DNA from: Trebonia sp963811335
Lineage (GTDB): Bacteria > Actinomycetota > Actinomycetes > Streptosporangiales > Streptosporangiaceae
Assembly (NCBI GenBank): GCA_963811335.1
Contig: CAWERB010000002.1
Coordinates: 40,778 to 104,777 of the forward strand
DNA length: 64,000 nucleotides
Reading direction: 5' to 3'
A program made the position numbers and the translations under genes. How positions within the stretch are numbered: position 1 is the stretch's first letter; each line of letters opens with the position of its first letter. Below are positions 20,898 through 29,651 of this stretch, piece after piece. A model generated the notes under the pieces. The model had not been told where the DNA came from, did not search any database, and saw nothing but the letters and a program-made list of their open reading frames with translations.

Positions 20898-21635
20898 ATG
20901 CCTCCCGTTCCAGGTAGTTCTGCCGACGCGTACGACAGCTTCGCTGAGGCGTACTCCGTCCACAGCGAGGCCAGCCTGGTCAACGGCTACTACATGCACC
21001 CCGCGATCATGAGCCTCGCCGGGGATGTGGCCGGCCGGCGGGTTCTCGACGTCGGCTGCGGCTCCGGCCCCATCGCCGCGAAGCTGCGCGACCAGGGCGC
21101 CACCGTGACCGGCCTCGACTCCAGCGCCGGGATGCTGGAGCTGGCCCGGCGCCGGCTCGGTCCGGACACGGACCTGCACCTGGCCGACCTGGCCGACCCG
21201 CTGCCCTTCCCCGACAGCACCTTCGATGACGTCATCGCGGCCCTGGTGCTGCACTACCTGCAGGACTGGACCGGACCGCTGGCCGAGCTGCGGCGCGTGC
21301 TGAAGCCCGGCGGACGGCTCATAGCGGCCGTCGACCACCCTTTCGCGATCGAGCTGCTGCACCGCCATGAGACAGGCCAGGCCGCCTACTTCGAAACCCG
21401 CAGCTGGACCGAGGAATGGACGCACGGCGGACACAGCGCCGCCATGACGTTCTGGACCCGGCCGCTGCACGCGATGACCGACGCCTTCACCGCGGCTGGC
21501 TTCCAGATCGCCGTGATCAGCGAGCCGCCCCCCGCGCCAGGCACCCCTCGCGAGCTGCTCCCCGACTTCCTCGCGGATAAGCCACCGGGAACAGCCTTCC
21601 TGGGCTTCATCTTCTTCGTCCTGGAAGCTCGCTAA
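20898..21635 (+). CDS. Class I SAM-dependent methyltransferase
   Basis: 245 residues, UbiE/Methyltransf_11 type. Motif I is VLDVGCGSGPIAAKL (about residues 49-63), then TGLDSSAGMLELARRRLG and the motif LKPGGRLIAAVDHPF. I chose the ATG at 20898. The frame is open far upstream only because it merges with the frame-shifted HNH gene, so no true fusion exists. The substrate is unknown. Confidence 0.88.
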   Translation: MPPVPGSSADAYDSFAEAYSVHSEASLVNGYYMHPAIMSLAGDVAGRRVLDVGCGSGPIAAKLRDQGATVTGLDSSAGMLELARRRLGPDTDLHLADLADPLPFPDSTFDDVIAALVLHYLQDWTGPLAELRRVLKPGGRLIAAVDHPFAIELLHRHETGQAAYFETRSWTEEWTHGGHSAAMTFWTRPLHAMTDAFTAAGFQIAVISEPPPAPGTPRELLPDFLADKPPGTAFLGFIFFVLEAR

Positions 21636-21694
21636 CTGCGGTCGACTCCGGCCGGGCCGGCGCGAATGTCGGTGGCGGCTTCTAGAGTCTCCCT

Positions 21695-22546
21695 ATGCGA
21701 TTCGGTTTCGTGGTGCCTTACGCGAGCGGGCGCGAGTTCGCGGAAATGGCCGCGCTCGGCGAGCGGCATGGCTGGGATGCCGTCTTCACCTGGGAGGCGG
21801 TGTGGGGCGAGGCCGCCTGGGTCGTGCTCGGCGCCGCTGCGATGGCGACCGAGCGGATCCGGCTCGGCACGCTGCTCACCCCGGCGTCGCGGTGGCGGCC
21901 CTGGGACCTCGCGTCCGCGGTGGGGTCCGTCGACCGGCTCAGCGGCGGCCGGGCGGTGATGAGCGTGGGGCTCGGCGCGCTGCACGAGGGGTGGACCGCG
22001 TTCGAGGCCGACGAAGGGCGCCGCGCCCGTGCGGAGAAGCTGGATGAGTGCCTGGCCATCTACGACGGGCTGATGCGCGGCCAGCCGTTCAGCTTCGACG
22101 GCAAGCACTACACCGTGCGGCCGACCGACTTCAATCTTCCCGACCCGCCGGTGCAGCGGCCCCGGCCGCCGGTGTGGGTGGTGGGGGCCCGGATCGCCGG
22201 ACGGGAGGCCCAGCCGTCGCTGGCCCGGGCCGCGCGCTGGGACGGCCTGCTGCCGGCCATCAACGACAACGGTGACTGGCGCAAGCTGTCCGGGATCGAC
22301 GAGCTCGCCTCGGTGGTCGCCGAGGTGGGAGCGCTGCGCGCCGCCGCTGGGCTCGCCGAGGCGCCCTACGACGTCGTGCTCGAGGCCGACAGCACCGGGG
22401 AGTTCGTCCAGCTCGACCCGCCGGACCCGGCGTCCTGGGCGGCGGCCGGCGCCACCTGGTGGGTGGAAAGCTGGTGGAGCGTCGAGCGCGGGCCCGCCGG
22501 GCTCGCGCAGGTGCGGCGCCGGATCGAGGCGGGGCCGCCGGCCTGA
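21695..22546 (+). CDS. LLM class flavin-dependent oxidoreductase
   Basis: 283 residues of the luciferase-like monooxygenase fold: MRFGFVVPYASGREFAEMA, then LGTLLTPASRWRPWDLAS, the GGRAVMSVGLG strand and DEGRRARAEKLDECLAIYD. Likely binds F420 or FMN in the cytosol; the substrate is unknown. It converges on the FAD-linked oxidase downstream with 24 bp between stops. Confidence 0.88.
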   Translation: MRFGFVVPYASGREFAEMAALGERHGWDAVFTWEAVWGEAAWVVLGAAAMATERIRLGTLLTPASRWRPWDLASAVGSVDRLSGGRAVMSVGLGALHEGWTAFEADEGRRARAEKLDECLAIYDGLMRGQPFSFDGKHYTVRPTDFNLPDPPVQRPRPPVWVVGARIAGREAQPSLARAARWDGLLPAINDNGDWRKLSGIDELASVVAEVGALRAAAGLAEAPYDVVLEADSTGEFVQLDPPDPASWAAAGATWWVESWWSVERGPAGLAQVRRRIEAGPPA

Positions 22547-22570
22547 CGCGGCGTCGCCCAAGTGGCCGGC

Positions 22571-24007
22571 TCAGCCCTTGCCCGGGTTGAAGATGCCACG
22601 GGGATCGAGCGCGCGGCGCACCGCCTCCTGCATGGCGAGCGCGCCCGGGTCAAGCTCGCGGCGCATGCCGTCCCGTTTGAGCAGGCCGATGCCGTGCTCG
22701 CCGGACACGGTGCCGCCGAGCCCGATGGCCGCGTCGAGCAGGTCGGCGAAGGCCGCCTGCGCGGCGAGCCTGGCGCCCTCGTCGCCGGTCGGGGTGATCA
22801 GCAGCGGGTGCAGGTTGCCGTCACCGGCGTGGGCGACCGTCGCGATCGCCACGCCGTGCCTGGCGCCGATCTCCTCGGTCCGCGCGAGCATGACGGGCAC
22901 GGCGGACCGGGGGACGCAGAGGTCCTCGGTGAGCACCGGGCCGAGCCGTTCAAGCGCCGGGTAGGCCAGCCGCCGCGCGTCGAACAGCGCCTCGGCCTCG
23001 GCATCGTCGGTGGACTGCGCCGCCCACAGGGCGCCCGCGTCGCTCATCGCCGCGGCGAGCGCCTCCGCCTCCTCCCGGCCGGAGTCGCCCGGCGTGTCCA
23101 CCCGGGCGAGGAGCAGCGCGGCCGCGTCGGCCTCGAGCCCGAGGTGCTTCCACTCCTCGACCGCGGCCAGGCACGCCCGGTCGAGCAGCTCAAGCACCGA
23201 CGGCGACAGCCTCCTGCGGGTGATCAGCGAGACCGCCTCCCCCGCCGCGACCAGGTCGCCGAATGCCCCGACAACGGTGCGCGGGGTACCGGCCAGGGCC
23301 GGGCGCAGCCGCAGGGTCACCTCGGTCACCACGCCGAGGGTGCCCTCCGAGCCGACGAACAGGCCGGTCAGGTCAAGCCCGGCCACGCCCTTGCAGGTCC
23401 GCCGCCCCAGCCGGACGACATCGCCGTAGCTGAGCTGGCCCGTCGCGGGCGCGCCGTCGCCGGCCGCGCCGGGGACCGCCCCGGTGACCGCGCGCAGCCC
23501 GAGGACGTAGTCGCGGGTGACCCCGTACTTGAGGCAGCACAGCCCGCCCGCGTTCGTCGCGACGTTGCCGCCGATCGTCGACCACGGGGCGCTCGCCGGG
23601 TCCGGCGGATACCACAGGCCGTGCTCGGCAACAGCGGCCTTGAGGTCGTTGTTCACCACGCCCGGCTGCACCACGCAGGTCAGGTTGTCCCGGTCGATGT
23701 CGAGCACCCGGTCCATCTTGGACAGGTCGAGCACCACGCAGCCGTTGGTCGCGTTGGCGCCGCCGGACAGCCCGGTGCCCGCACCGCGCGGCACGACCGG
23801 CACGCCGAACCGCGCGCAGGTCCGCACCACGTGACGCACCTCGTCCTCGGTCCGCGCCCGCACCCCCGCCACCGCCCGGCCCGCCGGTGCCCATTCCGCT
23901 TCGTCGTGGGAGATGGCGGCCAGCACGTCGGGATCGGTGACGAGCCGGCCAGCGGGCAGTCCCCGGTCGAGCACGGTGATCAGGGTCTCGGGTTCGCCAG
24001 CATTCAT
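22571..24007 (-). CDS. FAD-binding oxidase, GlcD/D-lactate dehydrogenase-like
   Basis: 478 residues of the PCMH FAD-linked oxidase family. The pyrophosphate loop is PRGAGTGLSGGANATNG, followed by STIGGNVATNAGGLCCLKYG and the C-terminal VSGEHGIGLLKRDGM. These match the catalytic subunit of glycolate oxidase and D-lactate dehydrogenases. It oxidises a D-2-hydroxy acid, passing electrons to quinone or an Fe-S partner. No glcE/glcF partner is nearby, so it may be a single-subunit enzyme. Confidence 0.92.
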   Translation of the reverse strand: MNAGEPETLITVLDRGLPAGRLVTDPDVLAAISHDEAEWAPAGRAVAGVRARTEDEVRHVVRTCARFGVPVVPRGAGTGLSGGANATNGCVVLDLSKMDRVLDIDRDNLTCVVQPGVVNNDLKAAVAEHGLWYPPDPASAPWSTIGGNVATNAGGLCCLKYGVTRDYVLGLRAVTGAVPGAAGDGAPATGQLSYGDVVRLGRRTCKGVAGLDLTGLFVGSEGTLGVVTEVTLRLRPALAGTPRTVVGAFGDLVAAGEAVSLITRRRLSPSVLELLDRACLAAVEEWKHLGLEADAAALLLARVDTPGDSGREEAEALAAAMSDAGALWAAQSTDDAEAEALFDARRLAYPALERLGPVLTEDLCVPRSAVPVMLARTEEIGARHGVAIATVAHAGDGNLHPLLITPTGDEGARLAAQAAFADLLDAAIGLGGTVSGEHGIGLLKRDGMRRELDPGALAMQEAVRRALDPRGIFNPGKG

Positions 24008-24064
24008 GAGTCAGACATTAGATGCTGCCAGGGCGAAGTCGCGGAACGCCGCCGCCGGGACGGC

Positions 24065-24532
24065 CTAGCCGGCGAGGCGGGCGGGAAAGCCGCCGGTGGC
24101 GACCGGGCCCCAGCGCGCGGGGGTGATCCGCAGCAGGGACTTGCCCTGCGCCACCATCGCCTGGCGGTACTCGGCCCAGTCGGGGTGCTCGCCGGAGATC
24201 GAGCGGTAGTAGTCCACCAGGGCGTCGACCGCCTCGGGCACGTCGAGGACCTCCGCGGTGCCGTCGACCTGGACCCAGGGCCCGCCGAAGTCATCGGACA
24301 GGAACAGCACGCTGACGTGCTCCGGGTCGCGGCGCGCGTTGCGCGCCTTAGCGCGCTCCGGGTAGGTCGCGATGACGATCCGGCCCGCGTCGTCCACGCC
24401 GCAGGTGACCGGCGACGCCTGCGGGCCGCCGTCCTTCCTGGTGGTGATCACGATCGCATGGTGCCGTACCTTGATGAACTGCGTCAGCTCGGCGGCGCTG
24501 ACCACGGTCGATGTCGCGATAGTCCTTGCCAC
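24065..24532 (-). CDS. PPOX class F420-dependent oxidoreductase
   Basis: 155 residues of split-barrel flavoprotein fold: RHHAIVITTRKDGGPQASPV, VIATYPERAKARNARRDPEHVSVL and WVQVDGTAEVLD. The pattern belongs to the F420-binding pyridoxamine-oxidase-like enzymes of actinobacteria. Cytosolic; the natural substrate is unknown. It is divergent from the MMPL transporter. Confidence 0.88.
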   Translation of the reverse strand: MARTIATSTVVSAAELTQFIKVRHHAIVITTRKDGGPQASPVTCGVDDAGRIVIATYPERAKARNARRDPEHVSVLFLSDDFGGPWVQVDGTAEVLDVPEAVDALVDYYRSISGEHPDWAEYRQAMVAQGKSLLRITPARWGPVATGGFPARLAG

Positions 24533-24627
24533 GCCTGCTAACCCTAGTGCACCCGCCTGCCTGTTCGCCGGTCGTGGTCTGCCGCAGCCGGGCGGGAGAC
24601 GCGGGGCGGGGTCAGGTGCCGGGCTGG

Positions 24628-24658
24628 CGCCGGATCACCCGCTGCGGGTGATCCGGCG
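24628..24658. promoter_or_regulatory. Perfect hairpin/palindrome upstream of MMPL gene
   Basis: Fourteen-bp perfect inverted repeat CGCCGGATCACCCG with loop CTG, in the divergent space between the PPOX gene (start 24532) and the MMPL gene. No gene ends here, so a terminator role is unlikely. It could be an operator or a structure in the MMPL leader. Confidence 0.5.
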
Positions 24659-24736
24659 ACAACCGTCCCGGCATGACTATCAGGAGCCAATCCTTCTGTC
24701 CGCGATGCCCAGATGCCGGCGAGGAGCACAGCGCCA

Positions 24737-26974
24737 GTGAATCTACTGCTCGAGAGGCTTGCTGGGGTCGCGGCCAGGAAGCGCTGGATTTTCATCATCG
24801 GCTGGATGATCGTCCTTGGCGGGCTGCTCGGCGCCAAGCACGCGTGGGGCGGTGAGTACGTCAATAACTACACGATCTCCGGCAGCGACTCCGCGACCGG
24901 ACTCAACGTGCTGAACAGTACCTTTCCCCAGCAAGGCGGGTACGGCGGGCAGGTCGTCTTTCACGCCAAGAGCGGCTCCGTCACCGCCTGGCAGTCGCAG
25001 GTCAACGAGTCGGTCAGCAATGTGTCGAAACTGCCGGACGTCATCAGGGCAGTCAGCCCGTTCGCTTCGTCCAGTACTGGCGCCGTCTCGAAGGACGGCA
25101 CGATCGCGTACGCCAACATCGGCTGGAACGCCAACCCGAACTCGCTCGATGCCAGCTACCTGGACAAGCTGAACAACGCGGTGGCGCCCGCCGTGAACGC
25201 GGGCCTCCAGGTCGAATACGGGGCCGGAGCCGGCGAGATCGGGCAGCAGACGCAGGACCTGACGTCCGAGGTCATCGGCCTGTCGTGTGCGCTCGCGCTG
25301 CTGCTGATCATGTTCGGCTCGCTGATCGCGGCGGCCATCCCGCTGGTTGCGGCGGTCTTCAGCGTGCTTTCCGGACTCGCGCTGCTCGGGCTGCTCGCCC
25401 GGGTGGTCACGTTCCCGACCACTGCGCCGACCATCGCGACGCTGCTCGGGCTCGGGGTCGCCGTAGACTACGGGCTTTTTCTGGTGGCCAGGCACCGTGA
25501 GCAACTGGACAACGGAATGGACGTCCGGCGCTCAGTCCAGCGCGCCGCAGGCACATCCGGCGCGGCGATCGTGGTGGCCGGAAGCACCGTCGCTATTTCA
25601 GTCCTTGGCCTGTACATCTCGGGGGTCGGCTTCGTCGGGTCGCTGGGCCTGGCCGCGGCGATCGTCGTGGTCGTCACGATGATCTCGGCGCTGACCCTGG
25701 TGCCCGCATTCATGGGGGCCGCCCGGCAGAGTGTGCGGGCACTGACCGCCCGGGTCCGGGCGCGGAAGACCGGGGTGACCGCACGGGAACAGGCGGCGCA
25801 GACCGCAGCAGCCACGCATCAGCAGCATGAGCGCGGCGCCTTCGCCCGCTGGGGCCGGATGGTGAGCCACCAGCCTTGGCCATGGGCGGTACTGAGTGTG
25901 GCGGTGCTCGTCGTCCTGGCGATCCCGCTGTTCTCGATCACGCTTGGCCAACCGGACAACGGGACCAATCCCACGTCAGACAGCAGCCGCCGGGCGTATG
26001 ACCTGATCTCCCAGGGCTTCGGGGTCGGCGCGAACGGACCGCTGACCGTCGTGGTCAAGCTGCCCAGCCAGCCCAGCTCCGCGAACAACTCGCTGCTCGC
26101 CACGATGCGGTCAGACATCTCGAAGACCGCGGGCGTCGCTTCTGTCACCCCCGCGTCGGTTAACTCCTCTGGCACCACGGCGGTGTTCAACGTCATTCCC
26201 ACCACCCGGCCGCAGGCTACCCAGACCACCGCCCTGGTCAACACGCTGCGTGACGATGTGTTGCCGAAGGAGCACGCGGCAAGTTACGTCACCGGCACCA
26301 CGGCGGGAGCCGTCGATTTCACTGACCAGATCACCAGCCGGCTGGCGTGGCTGATCATCGCCGTCGTCGCCATCTCGTTCTTCCTGCTAACCGCCGCGTT
26401 CCGGTCGATCATGATCGCGGTCAAGGCCGCGGTGCTCAACATCTTGTCGATTGGCGCCGCCTACGGCGTCATCGTGGCGATCTTCGAATGGGGCTGGGCT
26501 AAGGGCGCGATCGGCCTCCAGTCAACGTTGCCCATCCCCGCCTACGTGCCGATGCTGGTGTTCTGCATCGTGTTCGGGCTGTCGATGGACTACGAGGTCT
26601 TCCTGCTTTCCCGGGTGCACGAAGCCTGGCGGGCAACTGATGACGCGCACCGCAGCGTCGCGATCGGGATCGGGGCCACGGCCCGGGTGATCACGACCGC
26701 GGCCCTCATCATGATCGTTGTCTTCGCCAGCTTCGTGATCAACCCGGACCCAACGGTGAAGATGCTCGCTATCGGGATGGCGTTCGCGGTGCTCATCGAC
26801 GCGTCCCTCGTCCGGATGATCCTGGTCCCCGCGATCATGTCGCTGCTCGGCGCGCACGCCTGGTGGCTGCCGCGCTGGCTGGCGCCGGTAGTCCCCAGCC
26901 TCCAGCTCGAGGGCGATGCCGCCACGCCAGGACAACGGTCAGACGCGAAGCAAAAGCCGGGACAGGCCCGCTAA
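24737..26974 (+). CDS. MMPL family RND transporter
   Basis: About 745 residues with the MmpL layout: one N-terminal span (IFIIGWMIVLGGLLG), an external loop, five or six spans with the GxxxD motif in LLGLGVAVDYGLFLVARHRE, then a second half with its own loop and the repeat motif FGLSMDYEVFLLSRVHEAW. It exports lipids, siderophores or drugs across the inner membrane using proton force. I favour the GTG at 24737 because GAGGAG lies about 10 nt upstream; an ATG at 24713 has no ribosome site. No TetR partner is adjacent. Confidence 0.92.
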   Translation: MNLLLERLAGVAARKRWIFIIGWMIVLGGLLGAKHAWGGEYVNNYTISGSDSATGLNVLNSTFPQQGGYGGQVVFHAKSGSVTAWQSQVNESVSNVSKLPDVIRAVSPFASSSTGAVSKDGTIAYANIGWNANPNSLDASYLDKLNNAVAPAVNAGLQVEYGAGAGEIGQQTQDLTSEVIGLSCALALLLIMFGSLIAAAIPLVAAVFSVLSGLALLGLLARVVTFPTTAPTIATLLGLGVAVDYGLFLVARHREQLDNGMDVRRSVQRAAGTSGAAIVVAGSTVAISVLGLYISGVGFVGSLGLAAAIVVVVTMISALTLVPAFMGAARQSVRALTARVRARKTGVTAREQAAQTAAATHQQHERGAFARWGRMVSHQPWPWAVLSVAVLVVLAIPLFSITLGQPDNGTNPTSDSSRRAYDLISQGFGVGANGPLTVVVKLPSQPSSANNSLLATMRSDISKTAGVASVTPASVNSSGTTAVFNVIPTTRPQATQTTALVNTLRDDVLPKEHAASYVTGTTAGAVDFTDQITSRLAWLIIAVVAISFFLLTAAFRSIMIAVKAAVLNILSIGAAYGVIVAIFEWGWAKGAIGLQSTLPIPAYVPMLVFCIVFGLSMDYEVFLLSRVHEAWRATDDAHRSVAIGIGATARVITTAALIMIVVFASFVINPDPTVKMLAIGMAFAVLIDASLVRMILVPAIMSLLGAHAWWLPRWLAPVVPSLQLEGDAATPGQRSDAKQKPGQAR

Positions 26975-27000
26975 CCAGTCCCGGGCGTAGGTTGGGTGGC

Positions 27001-27615
27001 GTGCGCGATCACTGGTGGTGGCGGCCGGGATGGCGGCCCGGCCGGCGGATGCACGCCTGGCACGTCACCTTCCGCGACCAGCCCGCGGTGCGGGACCTCG
27101 CCGCGCGAGGACGGGACCTGCTACGCGACGTTCCAGGGCTCGACCTGGTGCCCGACCCGTGGCTCCACCTGACCACACAGGACGTCGGTTTCAGCGACGA
27201 GGTGAGCGCCGCCGACCTGGCCGCGATCATCGCCGCGGCCCGCTCCCGGCTCGCCGCCGTGCCGCCAGCTTCCGTCACCATCGGCCCGGCCCGGCTGCTC
27301 GATGAGGGAATCGGCTGCGACGCGCACCCGGCCGCCGCGCTTGGCCCGGTACGGGACGCGCTGCGCGCCGCCATCGGCGACGTGTGGGGCCTGGCCCGGG
27401 TGCCCGGCGAGGCGGACTGGTGGCCGCACGTCAGCCTCGCCTACGCCAGTGCCGACGGCCCGTCGGCGCCCGCCCAGGCGGCGCTCGCGGAGTTCGGCGC
27501 GACGGCGGCCATCACTGTTTCAGAGATCCAGCTCATCCTGCTCGGCCGGGACGAGCACGTGTACCGGTGGGAGACCCGGGCAGCGGTAAGGCTCGGCGCT
27601 GCGGGCAGACTATGA
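27001..27615 (+). CDS. 2'-5' RNA ligase family protein
   Basis: 204 residues of the 2H phosphoesterase superfamily with two HxT/S motifs, HLTTQDVG (about residue 57) and HVSLAYAS (about residue 142). The GTG at 27001 gives VRDHWWWRPGWRPGRR, a start seen in actinobacterial relatives; an ATG at 27049 is an alternative. These proteins cleave or join 2'-5' phosphodiester or cyclic phosphate bonds, and their cellular target is not known. Confidence 0.8.
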   Translation: MRDHWWWRPGWRPGRRMHAWHVTFRDQPAVRDLAARGRDLLRDVPGLDLVPDPWLHLTTQDVGFSDEVSAADLAAIIAAARSRLAAVPPASVTIGPARLLDEGIGCDAHPAAALGPVRDALRAAIGDVWGLARVPGEADWWPHVSLAYASADGPSAPAQAALAEFGATAAITVSEIQLILLGRDEHVYRWETRAAVRLGAAGRL

Positions 27616-27636
27616 CGGATACCTAGGGAGGACTCC

Positions 27637-28389
27637 ATGCGGATCGCGATCGCCGGCGGCACCGGCCGGATCGGGCGGCTCACCATCGACGTTCTCGCGC
27701 AAGCGGGTCATCAGGCCGTCGCGCTCAGCCGCCGCGCTGGCGCCGACGCGTACACCGGGGCCGGCCTCGCGGACGCGCTGGCCGGCTGCGACGCGCTCAT
27801 CGACGTGATCAACACCGGGTCGCAGGACGAGGCGGAGATCACCGACTTCTTCGGCACCACGACGCGGAACCTGCTCGCCGCGGAGGAGCGGGCCGGGGTG
27901 CGGCACCACGTGCTGCTGTCCATCGTGAACGTCGAGCATAACCGGCGGGTGCCGCACTACGCGGGCAAGCGGGAGCAGGAACGCCTGGTCACCCGGGGCC
28001 CGGTGCCGTGGAGCATCGTCCGGGCGACGCAGTTCCACGACTTCGCGGCCATGGTGGCGAGCTGGACGCTGCGCGACGGCACCGCGACCATCGCGCCGCT
28101 GCTCGTGCAGCCGATCGCCCAGGAAGACGTGGCGGCGGCGCTCGCCGAGGTGGCGGCCGCCCCGCCGCGCGGCGACCTGCTCGACATCGCCGGGCCGGAG
28201 ACGCAGGACCTGGTGGACATGGCCAGGCGCACCTTCGCCGTCCGCGGACAGGACATCAGGCTGGTGCCGACCTGGCGCGGCGCCTTCGGCACCGACATGG
28301 CCGGCGAGGCGCTGCTGCCCGGCGAGAACGCCTGGCTCGGCGCGGTCACGTTCGACGCCTGGCTCGCCGCCGGCGCTCCGAGGGCGTAG
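27637..28389 (+). CDS. NmrA-like NAD(P)H-binding protein
   Basis: 250 residues of atypical SDR type. The N terminus MRIAIAGGTGRIGRLTIDVLAQAG holds the GGxGxxG dinucleotide motif, with later conserved VRHHVLLSIVN and YAGKREQERLV. No catalytic YxxxK is evident, as in NmrA-type sensors and reductases. It has a good GGGAGG ribosome site and follows the 2'-5' ligase by 21 bp, so the two may be co-transcribed. Confidence 0.88.
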   Translation: MRIAIAGGTGRIGRLTIDVLAQAGHQAVALSRRAGADAYTGAGLADALAGCDALIDVINTGSQDEAEITDFFGTTTRNLLAAEERAGVRHHVLLSIVNVEHNRRVPHYAGKREQERLVTRGPVPWSIVRATQFHDFAAMVASWTLRDGTATIAPLLVQPIAQEDVAAALAEVAAAPPRGDLLDIAGPETQDLVDMARRTFAVRGQDIRLVPTWRGAFGTDMAGEALLPGENAWLGAVTFDAWLAAGAPRA

Positions 28390-28398
28390 CGACGGGCG

Positions 28399-29481
28399 CT
28401 AGCGGCGGGCGACCGTCTCGCTGGTCAGGGACGCGATGTCGGGGACGCCGGCCAGGGTCATCAGGATGTGCAGTTCCTCGGTGAGCAGCTCGATGGTGCG
28501 GCCCACGCCGCGCTCGCCGGCGGCCGCCAGGCCGTAGGCGGCGAGGCGGCCGATGACCACCGCTGACGCGCCGAGCGCGAGCGCGAGGAAGACGTCGGCG
28601 CCGGTGCGGACGCCGCTGTCGAGCAGCACCGGGACGCGCCCGCCGACCTGGGCCGCGACCTCGGGCAGCATGTCGAGGCTGGCCGGGGCCGGGTCGACCT
28701 GACGGCCGCCGTGGTTGGAGACGAGCACCGCTGACGCGCCCGCGCCGATGGCCGCCTCCGCCGCCTCGGCGGTGAGGATGCCCTTGGCGATCCACGGCAG
28801 GCCGTGGCGCGCGGTTGCCTCGGCGAGCTTGTCCCAGGTCCAGGGGGGCGCGACCCGGGCGGCGAAGGTGGACGCGACGTTCGGCGAGCCGTCGTCGGTG
28901 ACGTTGCCGCTCCAGATCACCGGGTCAAGGCGCAGCCGGGCCGCCCGGTTCCTGGCGCGGAAGCCGACGACGGGGCAGTCCACGGTCACGCAGAGGGCCT
29001 CGTAGCCCGCCGCCTTGACGCGGGCCGCCACGGCGTCGAAGGAGTCGTAGGGGTGCAGCTGGGCGATCCGCGCCGCGGCCGGGGCGGCGGCGGCGACCTG
29101 CTCGTAGGAGAAGCTGCCGACCTCGGGGACGATGGACGCGATGCCCGCCGCGGCGTTGGCCCGCGCGACGGACTGCTGGCCGCCGGGCGCGAACAGGGCG
29201 TCACCGCCGAACGGCGCGGTCAGCACCGGGACGGACAGCGGGATGCCGAGGAACTCGGTGTTCGTCTTGGGGTCGCTGATCCCGGTCATCGGGCGCGGCT
29301 TGATCACCCAGCGGGAGAACGCCTCGCGGTTGGCGCGCAGCGTCTGCTCGGTGCCCGCGCCGCTCTCCAGGTACGTCGCCGCGTCCTGCGGCAGGCGGCG
29401 CAGCGCCGCCGCGTGGATGTCCGCCAGGGTCGGGAACTCGCTGTCGCGGGGGGGCACCGGGGTAGCTGTCACAAGGCGCAC
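28399..29481 (-). CDS. Alpha-hydroxy-acid oxidising FMN protein (LldD-like)
   Basis: 360 residues of the FMN-dependent alpha-hydroxy acid dehydrogenase family. It shows PVLTAPFGGDALF, the catalytic histidine in VSNHGGRQVD and the FMN phosphate site DSGVRTGADVFLALALGA. It oxidises lactate, glycolate or mandelate-type acids. The N-terminal segment FPTLADIHAAALRRLPQDAATYLESGAGTE agrees with lactate 2-monooxygenase or lactate dehydrogenase members. Convergent with the NmrA-like gene (9 bp apart). Confidence 0.9.
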   Translation of the reverse strand: MRLVTATPVPPRDSEFPTLADIHAAALRRLPQDAATYLESGAGTEQTLRANREAFSRWVIKPRPMTGISDPKTNTEFLGIPLSVPVLTAPFGGDALFAPGGQQSVARANAAAGIASIVPEVGSFSYEQVAAAAPAAARIAQLHPYDSFDAVAARVKAAGYEALCVTVDCPVVGFRARNRAARLRLDPVIWSGNVTDDGSPNVASTFAARVAPPWTWDKLAEATARHGLPWIAKGILTAEAAEAAIGAGASAVLVSNHGGRQVDPAPASLDMLPEVAAQVGGRVPVLLDSGVRTGADVFLALALGASAVVIGRLAAYGLAAAGERGVGRTIELLTEELHILMTLAGVPDIASLTSETVARR

Positions 29482-29651
29482 CCTATCTGGCCTGGCCGCT
29501 TAGCAGAGACACGGACATTACGGGCGGAGCATGCTTCCGTTCCGGGTAATTCCGCCCGGCACAATGCGAGACAGGCGGACAGCCGGGCGAAAATGATTCG
29601 GCGGCGGACATACAGGCTGATAACGTCGCGGGTGATGTTGGCGAGGTACGC

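Noticed and set aside
19698..21635. Apparent fusion of an HNH nuclease to a methyltransferase
   Set aside because: The join results from the frame shift near 20730 that removes the nuclease stop. The methyltransferase has its own start at 20898, and the nuclease's natural C terminus lies in another frame.
22562..24541. 659-residue open frame on the plus strand
   Set aside because: Antisense to the FAD-linked oxidase and PPOX genes; Arg/Gly-rich composition and no family motif, a usual shadow in GC-rich DNA.
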